NCBI RefSeq assembly: GCF_036324505.1
Contig: NC_086358.1
Span: 5,547,768-5,611,767 of the forward strand
DNA from: Eleginops maclovinus
Lineage: Eukaryota > Chordata > Actinopteri > Perciformes > Eleginopidae
DNA length: 64,000 nucleotides
Direction of reading: 5' to 3'
Shown: positions 1 through 10,949 of the stretch, piece after piece
Layout of the letters: the number at the start of each line of letters is the position of its first letter
How positions within the stretch are numbered: the stretch's first letter is position 1
Translations under genes and position numbers: made by a program
The notes under the pieces: generated by a model
Seen by the model: the letters and a program-made list of their open reading frames with translations, nothing else
Databases searched by the model: none
What the model was told of the DNA's origin: nothing

Positions 1-1214
1 TTTAAGGAATACAATCAGTTAACTGTCCTCTTTACTTGAGCTTTATGTTTTATATAAATGTATTTTTTTATTATTGTCTTTATATAACAGTTTTTGAAAC
101 GAAGTTAATTGGTTTCTATTGTTATAGTTAATTAAATTAGAATATTTTAGAGACACTTTTACCAACATTCGATACACCCCATTCGCTCCACTAAGATACT
201 GTAGCCATATTGTGGATTGAGTCTACACACAAAACGTAGTCCTCAAAAAATGCTATGTAGTGCTGGGAATGAAAAGGCAAAAAGAAGATTTTAAATAGAG
301 CAGAACTTTTTGAAGATCGATGTACACTGAATCAACAGGTAGATGAGATAAACGCTTCTTTCTGCTCTGATTTCTGGATAAAACTGGGAGTAATGTACAA
401 ACCTAACTACTCTTTCACCCTTTAACTTGCCTCTCATCACAAACGTTTACATGGGGTTTAATCATCTCTGTGTGACTTCCTGGAAAGCTTTGTAAGTTCT
501 GCCTCATATTGTCATTGTTGCGCTTGGTTGAATGTCTGTTAGGATGAAAATGCACTGTTGTGTTAAACACCCTTCTTTTTGTCTAGCTCCCCCAAAACTT
601 CCTCTTTAGTTTTTCAGAACTTCATAGGAAGTACACACTCCGCATACCCCACAATGACTCACAGTTTTGGATGAGTGAAAAACGACCTGTTTCCCAACTT
701 CCTCTTTGCTGTTGCCAACATTCCTGGAGTTTATTTACTTCTATAGGTGAAAGACCAGGCTACATCTGCATGGAAAATATGAGAAAATGGGGCCAGTATC
801 AGGGGATGGGTTCCCATACAGGTACATGATTGAAGATCTCACTTGGAAGTACACATTTTCTATCGAATGAAAGACTTAAAGACAACTTTGTGTTTTTTAA
901 TAGATGTAAGAGAACGTGAAGTATATATTACAACAATCTTTACACGTAAAAATAAATAAAATATACAACTTGATCTTATATTAAGGGTCACTCCATCCTT
1001 ACAGGTCGACACTCTTCCACTACAGTCAGAACTCAAAATGTACAGTAAAAAAAAAAAACACCGACAATTAGAAATGGCTTGTGTCTGAACGACGGGTGTT
1101 GTGCATCATTGAGTGCATGCAACTCAGCCCTGGAGATCAGCTTGTGAACTTGTGCACTCTGGTTTCCTGCCCGCGGTAACTTGAACTGTTGGCGGGGAGC
1201 GAAGATGTGGAGCA
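1..1214. other. Downstream flank and probable 3' UTR of LYRM1
   Basis: No coding exon is supported here. The part next to 1215 should be the LYRM1 3' UTR, because that gene reads leftward and its stop codon is at 1215-1217. A possible minus-strand AATAAA is TTTATT at 730-735. A poly-A run of 12 lies near 1047. Short reading frames, such as a 60-codon one on the minus strand at 1033-1215, partly overlap the real last exon in another frame and are not genes. Confidence 0.4.
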
Positions 1215-2299
1215 TCAGCTGTCATCATGTGACTGTAAGTACACCGGCTTGGCCTGCTTCCTCAGGCGCTGCTGCGCTCGCAGCTTCCTGCCTTTCTGAG
1301 TTGCCAGTCCCAGCGGAGGCAGGTGCATCTACAGGAACATTCAGGGAACAAAATAACTGAATGAAACCACATACACAGACAGAAAAAAACATCCAATTTG
1401 TCAAGTAAAATGTTTATTACTTACAGCCCTCGGATATGGGTTCCTGTAATGTAGTCCTGGAGGGGGGGGGGGGGGGACAATAATGGATAAATACAATTGA
1501 ATTCATGGTTTTACTTGGTAATGTTTTAAATAGGCTTTATGGGTTGTTTGCTGCATTGCATAGAGTGTGTATTTGGGCAACACAGTTAACTGTAGAACTA
1601 TCACAGAAGCTGAGGTTGAAAACAGACACCATTCTAAAATGTTTGGCATATGCAATAGCAAAAGCCAAAAAAGCCACAAGGGTAAATAAACCCTGCACAT
1701 GCTGTCGGATGTCAAACAAACACAACGAAAGTATGTCAATGTTTACTCCTCTGAAACACCTTCAGCTGAACTTTCTCAGTTACTGGGTGACACACACTTC
1801 ATCTAAATATGTTATATTAGCTGGACCCCTGTGATAAATGGTGACCAAAAGAAAAACACTGATCACGCTAGCACAGAAAATGTATAGGTCGAGTGTCAGA
1901 GTGAAAGTATGTTAGTGGCACTTTGCTTTCCGCTGATGGATAGAAAACATGTAAGGGACTGTGTGGCATCTCTCCACTCTTACCTATTTCTATTCTTGCT
2001 TCACATTCTTCTAAACACCTCTTTATTGATTCTGGATCTGTGAGCTGAGAAGAAGCACACAGAAAAACAAAACGAGTCCTCCAAACTGTCATAAAACAAC
2101 TTCCTATCGTTTCTGTGATCAGCGCACTTGCTGTACACACCTGCTGGTTCTGTCTGAACAGAGTGGAGGCCTCCTGTAGCATGTATTTCTTCTCTGTTTC
2201 CGTGTCACTTGCAACTCCACTCTGTGCCTGCCAGCTTCTTGCGATGCGAAACACCCGCATGTACAGTGACAACACCGTCCTGCGAGTGGAGGCCGTCAT
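1215..2299 (-). CDS. lyrm1: LYR motif-containing protein 1 (LYRM1)
   Basis: Four minus-strand coding exons close in phase: 2141-2299, 1984-2044, 1425-1456 and 1215-1328. They give 121 aa, against about 122 in mammals. The protein opens [20 protein letters not shown]; the LYR tripeptide of the family appears here as LYM, followed by the conserved F-R-I-A-R-x-W pattern. The second exon gives an EARIEIG segment, the third [11 protein letters not shown], and the last [15 protein letters not shown] to a basic C-terminus. LYR proteins are small mitochondrial or accessory proteins that typically bind acyl carrier protein; human LYRM1 has been linked to adipocyte and mitochondrial function. The ATG at 2297-2299 is the first of the frame. 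A non-coding first exon probably lies at 3071 upward. Its head-to-head neighbour is DCUN1D3, the same pairing as in human 16p12. Identity is firm because all four exons align with the family in order. Confidence 0.9.
1461..1476. repeat. Poly-G tract beside a LYRM1 splice acceptor
   Basis: About 16 consecutive G lie within a few bases of the acceptor of the 32-bp third LYRM1 coding exon. On the transcribed strand this is a C-rich tract that serves as the polypyrimidine stretch. Length errors are likely here in any assembly, but it lies outside the coding sequence. Confidence 0.7.
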
Positions 2300-3070
2300 C
2301 GAGACAAAAAAAGAAACACAGCAGTCACCTGCACAAAAAAAGGGATCTCAGTTTTACAGAAGGAAATAATGGAAATACAAACCCTATTAGTTTGACTGTG
2401 TGTAGAAAACACAATTCCTACCTATATTTTTGTGAACAAGGTTGAATGCATTGCAGCAATGATTACACACTTGTCTGTAAATGTAAAGAGTATTTTTGTT
2501 AAATTGTGTGGACTTACAAACACTGTATCAGACAATATCTAGCCTCTATTTTTGGATTCAACGTGCCCAGGTGTTTGGTGCCTATCTGAGTTTGTACTCT
2601 TCTACTTTATATTCACAATGAAGTTATTTGAGTGAATCAAACAACAGAATTGAAAATACAGTTGTGTACAAGAAAGTTGTTCAAGACTAATCCAAGAAAT
2701 GTGGTCATTCGGGGCCACAGGAAATCTGGCCAGGTTTTACATCACTCAACGCTAGATGGCACTAAAACCAACCCGGGGTTTCCCAAACATAGCTTGTTAC
2801 ATGACTGACTGTTGGGTATTAATCGGATATTCTGATATGTGTCGAGATTAAAGTATACTTAAGAATAATGGCATCACCCCATTCGCCATAGGCATTAATA
2901 ATAGTTTCCTTGAAAGAAAACACGAACATGTCAACATGGAGCTAGCTATCCTTGAGAATGACAGCTCCTAAAGACACATGTTGTTAAATAATACATACAA
3001 AATGAACAGCAAGTGCCGTTCACATTAGTAAAGATTTATGTTATAGCTTATTAGGTTTAAATATACAAAC

Positions 3071-3180
3071 CTTGACCAAAAACTCTATTTGGTGAAGAGG
3101 CTACTTCGACAGTAGCTTGTAGGACAGCAATAACACATTTGTCGCCGGGTGATGACGTATTCACCGAACTATAAGGAAAA
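3071..3180 (-). other. lyrm1: Probable LYRM1 first, non-coding exon
   Basis: On the minus strand a good donor (AAG followed by GTTTGT) ends a likely exon at 3071. No coding frame continues across it, so it is read as 5' UTR. The upstream limit is not visible and 3180 is only an estimate. A CRE-like element with core TGACGTA at 3153-3159 falls inside or just above this exon, which fits the start region of a broadly expressed gene. Confidence 0.45.
3152..3159. promoter_or_regulatory. CRE-like motif TGACGTA near the LYRM1 start
   Basis: The core TGACGTA at 3153-3159 resembles a CREB/ATF half or near-full site (TGACGTCA with one change). It lies close to the inferred LYRM1 transcription start, where such sites commonly sit. 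No binding evidence exists beyond the match. Confidence 0.3.
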
Positions 3181-3254
3181 AACAGTGCCTCTTTTCATTG
3201 TAGTTCAAATTGGATATGTTAATACCAATTTAAAGTAGGAGCATTATCTGTACA

Positions 3255-3640
3255 ATTCATATCTATAGACTTTGAAGCCATATGTTACGAATGTTTTTTT
3301 ACAGTATTATATTATATTTTACAGTGTTAAATAAAATGATTTCAAGGCTCTATGTTAAATGTCATCAACAGAACACGAGTTCACTAATTGATTTCGTTGT
3401 AATTTTCTCATCTGGGTGTTATGCAGTATTTCAAAGTACATGACATTTATATTTATAGACCCAGTTGAACCCATGTGTTTTTTTTTACTCATTTAACATT
3501 GTTTAATATAATATTTAAAAGGCTCTCTGTTAAATGTCATTAAAAAAAGGGGGAAGTTCAAGTCATTGATTTATTCCTAATTTGCCCATATGAGTGTTAT
3601 GCATTATTTGAAAGTCGTGACATTAAAAAATAAATATATA
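3255..3640. repeat. Diverged tandem duplication, unit about 190 bp
   Basis: Two copies run head to tail, about 3255-3444 and 3445-3640. Shared landmarks recur at constant spacing: TATAGAC (3264 and 3454), AAGGCTCT followed by TGTTAAATGTCAT (about 3345 and 3519), a TCATTGATTT/TAATTGATTT segment, and GTGTTATGCA followed by TATTT (about 3416 and 3594). Unit length is therefore about 190 bp with moderate divergence and small indels. It sits between the LYRM1 first exon and the first DCUN1D3 exon. Confidence 0.65.
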
Positions 3641-4069
3641 TATTGTTCTTTCCATCGGCTGAGATGATGATCAGCTGTTGTCTGCTTGTCTGCAGAGAGG
3701 AAGTGATGCAGGAAAATGCCCACAATGTAGCTACACTCAATGACTAAAAGGGGGAAGCACAAAGAAATGGGCTGCTTTTAATACCGAGGTGGTCCTTTAA
3801 CTCACTCCAAAGAGCGAACACAACTCAACAGGAAATCAAAAGCACCAAGTGGTTACTAGCGTTTCACTTATTTATTTTTGCAAAGCGGATTCGGTATCGA
3901 TGAGGAAGTTTTTTGTCATCTGCCTGCTACAGTTAGCTAGCAATCTGACTTAACGCGACGAGTTTGCCTCAGTTCGTTTCTACGCTACATTGGACAACTT
4001 AACTTCATTTGTACTGGCGTCCCTGAAATGATGGTTATCCATTTCCACACTCTACAATATCCCAAAAAG
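3640..4069 (+). promoter_or_regulatory. dcun1d3: DCUN1D3 promoter and first non-coding exon
   Basis: A strong donor (AAAAAG then GTGAGT) at 4069/4070 closes a probable untranslated first exon. Its start cannot be fixed and may lie about 3870-3960. With LYRM1 starting near 3150 on the other strand, the intervening ~0.8 kb is the likely shared, divergent promoter region of the two genes. Confidence 0.45.
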
Positions 4070-5086
4070 GTGAGTTTATCTGGTATGTGTATGAGTCCCT
4101 AATCGGAAGACCTAGCTTAGCCGATAGCTAACTTTTAGTTGATGCTAGCTAGCTATGGCGACGTCGTCAGGGCCAGCAGGCAGTTTTGATGTAAATGGCC
4201 CTGTGGCGGGGATGTCTAGTGAAAAAAGAACACATTTACAACAAGAAACATTTGAATTAATATATGAATCACACTCCCAGGATAAAATGGTGATCAAAAC
4301 ACTGTTTACATGATATCTGTGAGTGTTTTGCATAAGCTCACTTGATCCTGATTGTGCTCGACACTTCCCTACAAACATAACTTGGTCAACTAGAACACAT
4401 TAATGCTCATTAACATTTAATACGATCAGCTGTCTAACTTAACCGAGGCTGTGCTTTGTCGGCACACATTCGTACTATAGCTTAGTTTTGTGGTCAATTT
4501 TAGCATAAACAATCTTGTTAACCTATTTAAACCAATACCTACATACAGTCTGTGTAACATGACATGGTTAGCATTAATAATCATAAGCTTGTAATGGGAA
4601 AATGAGCTTTTAGGTGTTGAATAGAGGTGTGTTTGGTGAAGTTAGTCAGGAGAGGCCAGTGAGACCTTTGCCTCGACATGCCCTGTGCCATGATCAGGAC
4701 ACTCGATTGGCTCTGATACTGAATACACTTTTTTATTATTAATGTTAGCCCAAGTATCGTGGCTCTGCAATGGCAGTGATCACTAGAGACACACTTGGTT
4801 TCAAAAGTAACCTCCCCACATCAGAGTTGCAACACATTTAGGTCGAAGCAGTCTACCCTTATGTTATATATTCTCAACCTGAGTTGCTAAAGCTCTTTGT
4901 TTTTTTTGTTTTTTTTACCATCTTCTCTGTAGTTATAGAAGCCAGTAATGAAATAATCCTGCAATGAGACAAAGTTTGCTCAAATTACTGCTTTTTCATT
5001 GCATGTTGGCAAAAATAGTCCTGCAGGTTTGGGAGGGGTGAGCTATCACTTTCTGCTTATGATGACAAGATAATGTGTTTTTTCAG

Positions 5087-5162
5087 CATTGCGGATGTCA
5101 AGGTCACAGTGATGGAGCAGAATAGGAACACGCTTTGGCCAATGCCTTCAGAGGGATCGTCT
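5087..5162 (+). other. dcun1d3: Probable DCUN1D3 second 5' UTR exon with upstream ATG
   Basis: A TTTTTTCAG acceptor ending at 5086 and a TCT/GTAAGT donor at 5162 bound a 76-bp exon. It holds an ATG at 5112 that stays open for 17 codons to the donor. Joined to the exon starting at 6061 the frame meets TGA on the second codon, so this would be a short upstream ORF and not an N-terminal extension. Confidence 0.45.
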
Positions 5163-6162
5163 GTAAGTTACTTCCTGATCAGCTTCTTGATAACTGGTAA
5201 AACACTTGATTAACTTTCATGTGTTTTAAATGTTCTAGGAAAACAATGAGCTGCATCAGAATGCCTAACACTTAAACACATGCAACTCAGTCAGTAATGC
5301 ATGAAGGCACCCTGGAAAGAGGCACTCACCTATCTATCATCTAAGTTATCATGGTTATTTGAACGTTAAATTCAATTTCTGCCGCCAGATGTTGGGATTA
5401 ATAACCATTAACCATGTAAACATTCTAAGCGATCTAAAATAGCTTTGAAAGTGTGTTTTTGGCAACATAATAGTTCCTCAGTCTCGGTTAATGGTTGATA
5501 TTTTAGAAAATTGATAGTTTGTGTGATTGCATTTTTTTTATCTGTACGTAGTGCCTGTTGAAGAACCCGGTAAAACTCCCTCTTTACACTCCTGATACCG
5601 AGCAAATATAAACACGTAACTTGTATGGCTATATTGCATATAATTAAAGTAGAATGAAATGTAATAAAGCTTATTCATCACAAACTAAGTTGACATGTTG
5701 ACACTGGGAAAACCAAAGTCTTGTACTCGCTCTTTGTTCAACAACAAACCATTTCGACCTCAGTAGGTTTCTGTCGTTACCGGTTCCTTATGTATCTGCA
5801 CTGTGTAAGCATTGGTTGTCTACTTGTATAACGTTGTCTCTCTTGGCTTTGCTTTTTAGGGTTTTTGAAGTTCGGCAGTGGATTTTAGCAGATTTGGCAC
5901 AGGTATAGTAACTTCTTTACCTCCAATGCTCAAACGTGTTCCTGTTGGATTTAATGCTACTAATAGCCACATAAATGTGGATCTTGACCTTTTAGATTGT
6001 GAGCAAGTCTGCAGCGGCACTGTATGGCAATTAACATTTTTGAATTGTTCTTCACCTCAGGCCTGAGGGTATGTTGAGACGTCTCGCAGGGCCAGAGAAG
6101 AGGCGTCTAGGTGGTTCAGACGGGGACTGCAGGTGAGGAGGAAAGAGACCAGGGAGGAAGAC

Positions 6163-8646
6163 ATGGGTCAGTGTGTCACCAAGTGTAAGAACCCGACATC
6201 CTCGCTCGGCAGTAAGAGTGGAGACAAGGAGGGAGGATCTAAGTCCCATCACAAGAAAGGAGGCGGTGCCGGTGGTCACAAAGAGGAGCAAAATGTCCCG
6301 GGTAGCAAAGCCATCAGCGAGCTGTCAAATGGCACCAAAGCCCTGGAGGTTACAGTAGAGACCCCCGTCATCTCAGCAGGGATGGGGGACCCACACAAGG
6401 ACGAGGGTCTGGATGGGGATGGGCTGTCGATGCTGCGCATTGAGGAGCTGTTCTACTGCTACAAGGATGAACATGAAGACACCATCCTGGAGGAAGGCAT
6501 GGAGATGTTTTGTAACGACCTGTGTGTGGACCCAGCGGAGTTCAGAGTGCTCGTTCTTGCCTGGAAGTTTCAAGCAGCCACCATGTGCAAGTTTACAAGG
6601 TAGGGTGGGGTTTTGGGGAATGGGGCGTGTTGATTTTCCTGGTATCTGTTTATCAGGATGAACTGGCATAACTACTACACAATATTTGGATAGTTACTGG
6701 GAAATATGTTGGAGGTATTTCTTCACCCCAGATGATTCAACACATAGTTTCAATAGTACTTGCCCTGATTTAATTACCAAACAAGATCTTATTACATAAA
6801 GCTATTCAGTTTGTGCTTTGCTGTGTGTGACATCGTTGGTGCGAAGAAGAATTCGTTTATTAATGAACAGATGGAAAGTTGTTTTGTCCTTACACAATCA
6901 CACACACACACACACACACACACAGGACCTATACTATGCAGTTGGAGAGATGTTTGAATGATGGGGCTTCTTCTCTGGTTCCCTTTCAATATCTGTTTGC
7001 TTTCTGACTGAAACTATGTATGTCCCTTTAAAAAAAAGGGCGGGGGTTCTTAATCTGAAGTGGACTTTCCTCATTTGATAAAAATGTAAACAAAATGTTC
7101 AATGAATAGCGCACCCTTATGTTCCTGTACAGACACATTACCCATCATAAACATCAATGACGGCATATGTCCTTAAAATACTGTCAAGATGCACAACATG
7201 TATCAATCAGGTATCTAATTTGGAGTTCAGCTTATCCTACATATCCCAGAGACGTTTAGTTCATAGTTTTTTTATTTTGATAACTTTTCATTAAGCAACT
7301 TTTTCCTGACGCCGCCAAAGTATCGTGCCCCACTGACTAACTAGAGAAGAGACTTCCCATCCCTGCCTTATTTGACTCTCTGGCCCTCATTCGATACTGG
7401 AGCGGTTCAAATAGACAGACCTAGATGCAAACTCACACAAAACATTTCCCACTGTCAGGTAGGGGGGCACACAGGAAACGGACCCTGCGCTGCTGCCCCT
7501 CAGCCGTTAGTGTTAGAGATGAATAGGGCAGCTGGTCACTGCCCCACATGATTTTTAACTCAGCACTTTCCATCCGAGGCTTTTGACAGCACCACACTCT
7601 GGTTACCAGCATGCTTCTTTGTCGCTTAATGCTTACTGAAGCTGTTCAGAATATGACTTTGGAGGCCTATATTTTTCTAGGGCTCGAATAACAAAGTGTA
7701 TAAAGTTTTTTTGGTACTATTTTTAAATGTATTCATAAAACTGGACCAGGCCTTCTTTATTGTGAAAGCTGTTTTTGGTTGTGATTTTCAAGGTTTTAAT
7801 GATCTTGTTTCCTCTATTACTGTGCAGTAACAACACCAAATGTACCAGACAGAAAGCGTATACAATCCAATTATAAATCTCATTGTATTCAGATGGTAAT
7901 TGTATATAGTTGTTTTAGACACATGGCTCTTATGTTTGCAATCTCTGACTTTTTATTGTAGCTTTTTATAAATTAAGCTGCCAGTCAGCTCTGGTTCTGT
8001 TTATGTAGTTTTGTTATGTTGTATGCCTCTGGGCTTTATTATCCTGAGTGAAATGGTCTGCTTTTCTTCTGATGCCTGGTCCTGTTTACTTTGTGTCACC
8101 AGGAAGGAGTTTATTGACGGCTGCAAGGCAATAAAGGCAGACAGCCTCGAGGGCATCTGCTCACGCTTCCCCGTCATGCTGCTGGACGCCAAGGGCGAGG
8201 AGAACTTCAAGGACCTGTACCGCTTCACGTTCCAGTTCGGCCTGGACGCCGACGAGGGCCAACGCTCGCTGCAGCGCGAGATCGCCATCGCCCTGTGGCG
8301 CCTGGTGTTCACCCAGAACTCGCCTGCCATCCTGGAGCACTGGCTGGACTTCTTGTCGGAGAACCCCTCGAGTATTCGGGGAATCTCAAGGGACACGTGG
8401 AACATGTTCCTCAACTTCACCCAGGCAATCGGGCCCGACTTGAGCAACTACAGCGAAGATGAGGCGTGGCCCAGCCTCTTCGACACCTTCGTGGAGTGGG
8501 AGTTGGAGCGCAGGAAAAAGGAGGAGGAACAGGCACAGATGGCTAAGGAGGAAGAGGGGAGGTGTACTGACTCAGAGTGTTCTCCCACAACAGACAGACT
8601 CGAAACAGAGGGAAGCCGCGGCTCACAGACGTGGGGGGGCCACTGA
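6163..8646 (+). CDS. dcun1d3: DCN1-like protein 3 (DCUN1D3), cullin neddylation co-E3
   Basis: Two coding exons, 6163-6599 and 8103-8646, join as ACA-AG|G to give 326 aa (about 304 in human). The start is the ATG at 6163, giving MGQCVTKCKNP. The Gly2 and nearby cysteines are the N-myristoylation/palmitoylation signature of DCUN1D3, the membrane-bound member of the family. An earlier in-frame ATG at 6133 would bury Gly2 and is rejected. Residues about 95-285 form the potentiating-neddylation (PONY/DCUN1) domain, with motifs such as AWKFQAATMCKFTRKEF, YRFTFQFGLD and AIALWRLVF. A charged, low-complexity tail ends in TWGGH. The family scaffolds UBE2M or UBE2F onto cullins to speed NEDD8 transfer. 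Codons of exon 2 are strongly GC-rich compared with flanking intron, as is common in fish. The single intron of 1.5 kb contains a CA microsatellite. Confidence 0.95.
6900..6924. repeat. (CA)n microsatellite in the DCUN1D3 intron
   Basis: About 12 uninterrupted CA units. Ordinary fish dinucleotide repeat; likely polymorphic. Confidence 0.9.
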
Positions 8647-8931
8647 CTAGGAATCAAGAAATATTTGCAAGGGAGGGAAGGATGTGACCTACACATGAAC
8701 TATACGTCTGTGAATCATCGGATGAATATTAGTATTACCATTACAGCTGTCCATTTCGCTCTCCTTTTCTGTCGGGATGGGATTCCTGCTTTGCACCCTT
8801 ATCTTTTTTGGTTTTCGAAAGGGCTCTATGAACTGTTATGTTTTAAGCACTTCTATTTAAGTTATTGTTTTACATATTTTTCTCCTCCCACTTGTGTTTT
8901 TAAGTAATTGGACACGGGTCCATTTTAACCT

Positions 8932-8963
8932 CTACCTACCTACCTACCTACCTACCTACCTAC
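8932..8963. repeat. (CTAC)n tetranucleotide repeat
   Basis: About eight CTAC units in the probable DCUN1D3 3' UTR. Confidence 0.9.
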
Positions 8964-10073
8964 GGTAACCCAGCAGAGTTAGATCCGTTAAAAAAATCCG
9001 GCAAAAGAAAGCCATAACCTCTCACAATGATGGTCCAGACAGTTGCTCTGGACCTGGTAACACCGCTGATATATTTTGTACAAGGAAATAGTAAATAATA
9101 AAAAAGGGAATTTATTTTGGCGACCTTACCACAAATCATTTCTTACTATGAAAACACGAGGGTTCACCATGAGGGTCAGTGAATTCGTCTTGAATGGACT
9201 AATCTTTGTTAGATTGTATGCTTTTATCTTGCAGTGCTTTGAGGGGGAAGTGGTTGCCTTCACAAATGCATGCTTGCAATTACACAGCAAGCAGTGATGG
9301 ATTCTGTCCCAAGGGCATTTTTTTTAAACAAAGCTGTAATTTCCATTCAAAATCCAAGTTGGTAACATACCCACCCTTTCTTCTGTGTTGAGTGTTTTTG
9401 AGTGCTACTAGTGTGTTGAGGGCTTAGCTTGTCAAAGCAGCTGGCTGCGCTCTCTTTTGATCTCCAGCATTTACCTATTTGATGTCCACCTATTTTCAAA
9501 ACGGTTAGGTAAAAAACACAATTTTCCCGGCTTTACTAAGATGCCTCATTTTAAGGAAGTCAGCTTAAAGTAGGTCTTGGTCATTTCATAGAAAATGTTG
9601 CCTAAACCAGAGTTCAGGGCCTTACACTGGGCGCCACACAAAGCTTATTTTGTGTACCTTCAGGAGTTAACAGTCTTCACATCTCTGAACTGGTAACAAA
9701 AAACAATGTGTGTGCGCACTTCACAAATAATGTTGACTGCTGCTGGTGTTGGTTTGTAATGGATTGCACAAAAAACGAATGGCATGCTTAGTCGCTATAC
9801 TTGCAACGCTTTGCAAGAAGATTGATGTCAACCACATAATTTACATTTGAAACCATTTTCCAAACTGTAGATCGAGCTCAAGTTTAGACCCGTGTGTTTT
9901 GGGATGAGTGAATGAGTGATAACCGCATATGCTGGCTAATCAAGGGTCTGTGGTAAAGGGTCCAGTGTGGTAAGAGGGTGGCACATAACCTAATCTGTTG
10001 GGTTTACATCTACAATGGTTTTATTTCAGACCCCCTTTGTCCTTTTTTATATAAAATGTATTGATTTATAATG

Positions 10074-10079
10074 AATAAA
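10074..10079 (+). terminator. dcun1d3: Poly(A) signal AATAAA, DCUN1D3
   Basis: Canonical AATAAA about 1.43 kb downstream of the stop codon, and the last one before the KATNIP promoter. Confidence 0.5.
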
Positions 10080-10299
10080 AACAGTGTTGGAACTTTTGAC
10101 TGTTTCACCATGGACATCTGTGTGATTTTTACTTCAATGATCTCCTTATTTCGTAGCAATTTTATGGTATTCTAATGCTGAATGACAGTCGCATGTTATT
10201 GTAGCAGTGTGGTATTCTAGCAGGGTTTTGTGGAGGCTTGTCTGCATGTCAGAGCAACGGGGGAAAAAAGCCTATGGAATTGGGGGCGTGGCTTACACT

Positions 10300-10433
10300 G
10301 ATGCGGCTCTTCCCATTGGTGGACATCTATCCTGGTTACCAACCAACACTACTCACTGGGCACATGAGAAAACAAAGAAAAACTCGTTTATTTCAAAGCT
10401 AATGGCTGACAAAGTACTGTTTTCACACGGACA
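10300..10433 (+). other. katnip: Probable KATNIP first exon with upstream ORF
   Basis: A donor (GGACA then GTAAGT) at 10433/10434 ends a likely untranslated first exon; the 5' limit is an estimate. It contains ATG at 10402 (M-A-D-K-V-L-F-S-H-G). Joined to the next exon at 10844 this frame stops at 10872-10874, before the main start at 10950, so it is a uORF of about 20 codons. The next exon, 10844-10961, carries the rest of the 5' UTR and the main ATG. Confidence 0.5.
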
Positions 10434-10949
10434 GTAAGTCGTTTTCTGATATTTATTGGAACGAGAGGAAAATGTGCGCGATAATATGAGCCTGTGTTTG
10501 TGTCATTTTATGTTGACTGGATACATGCTAATGCTAACCAGATAGCTTCTCAGTTTGTTGTTAGCATCAATGCTAAGTGAGCTATGCTAACGTTCTCTCT
10601 GCCACAGCGCCAGGAGTTGATTTGGAAATTGGCAGCTGCTGTTGTAGTGTTAAAACCGCCAGAAATGCCTAGCATGTAAGCTGTAAATGCCATTGAAATG
10701 AATATAACGTTTGTTAGCAAATAATATGTGTCTGTTCTTCTGAATCTTCTTGCGGGTGGGGCGACATTTTAAACGCATTGAAGGTAATTGAGGTTTTATG
10801 TGACAGCTAACCTTGGGGTTACTCATCTGTGTTTCCTCTGCAGCGGTGATCAAACGCACCACAGATTTAAATGATATTATTGGAGAGTCACCGGTCCGCT
10901 GCAAAATATGGGATAGGGTTAAGTGAACAGCATCATCTGCAGCCACACA

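Larger units (their letters stand above)
8647..10095 (+). other. dcun1d3: DCUN1D3 3' UTR
   Basis: No further coding exon is seen between the DCUN1D3 stop and the KATNIP start region. The stretch is AT-rich, typical of a long vertebrate 3' UTR, and ends with an AATAAA at 10074-10079. It includes the CTAC tetranucleotide repeat at 8932-8963. Confidence 0.55.

Noticed and set aside
1505..1834. 109-codon frame on the plus strand
   Set aside because: It lies in a LYRM1 intron, has no family similarity that I recognise, and shows no splice or promoter context.
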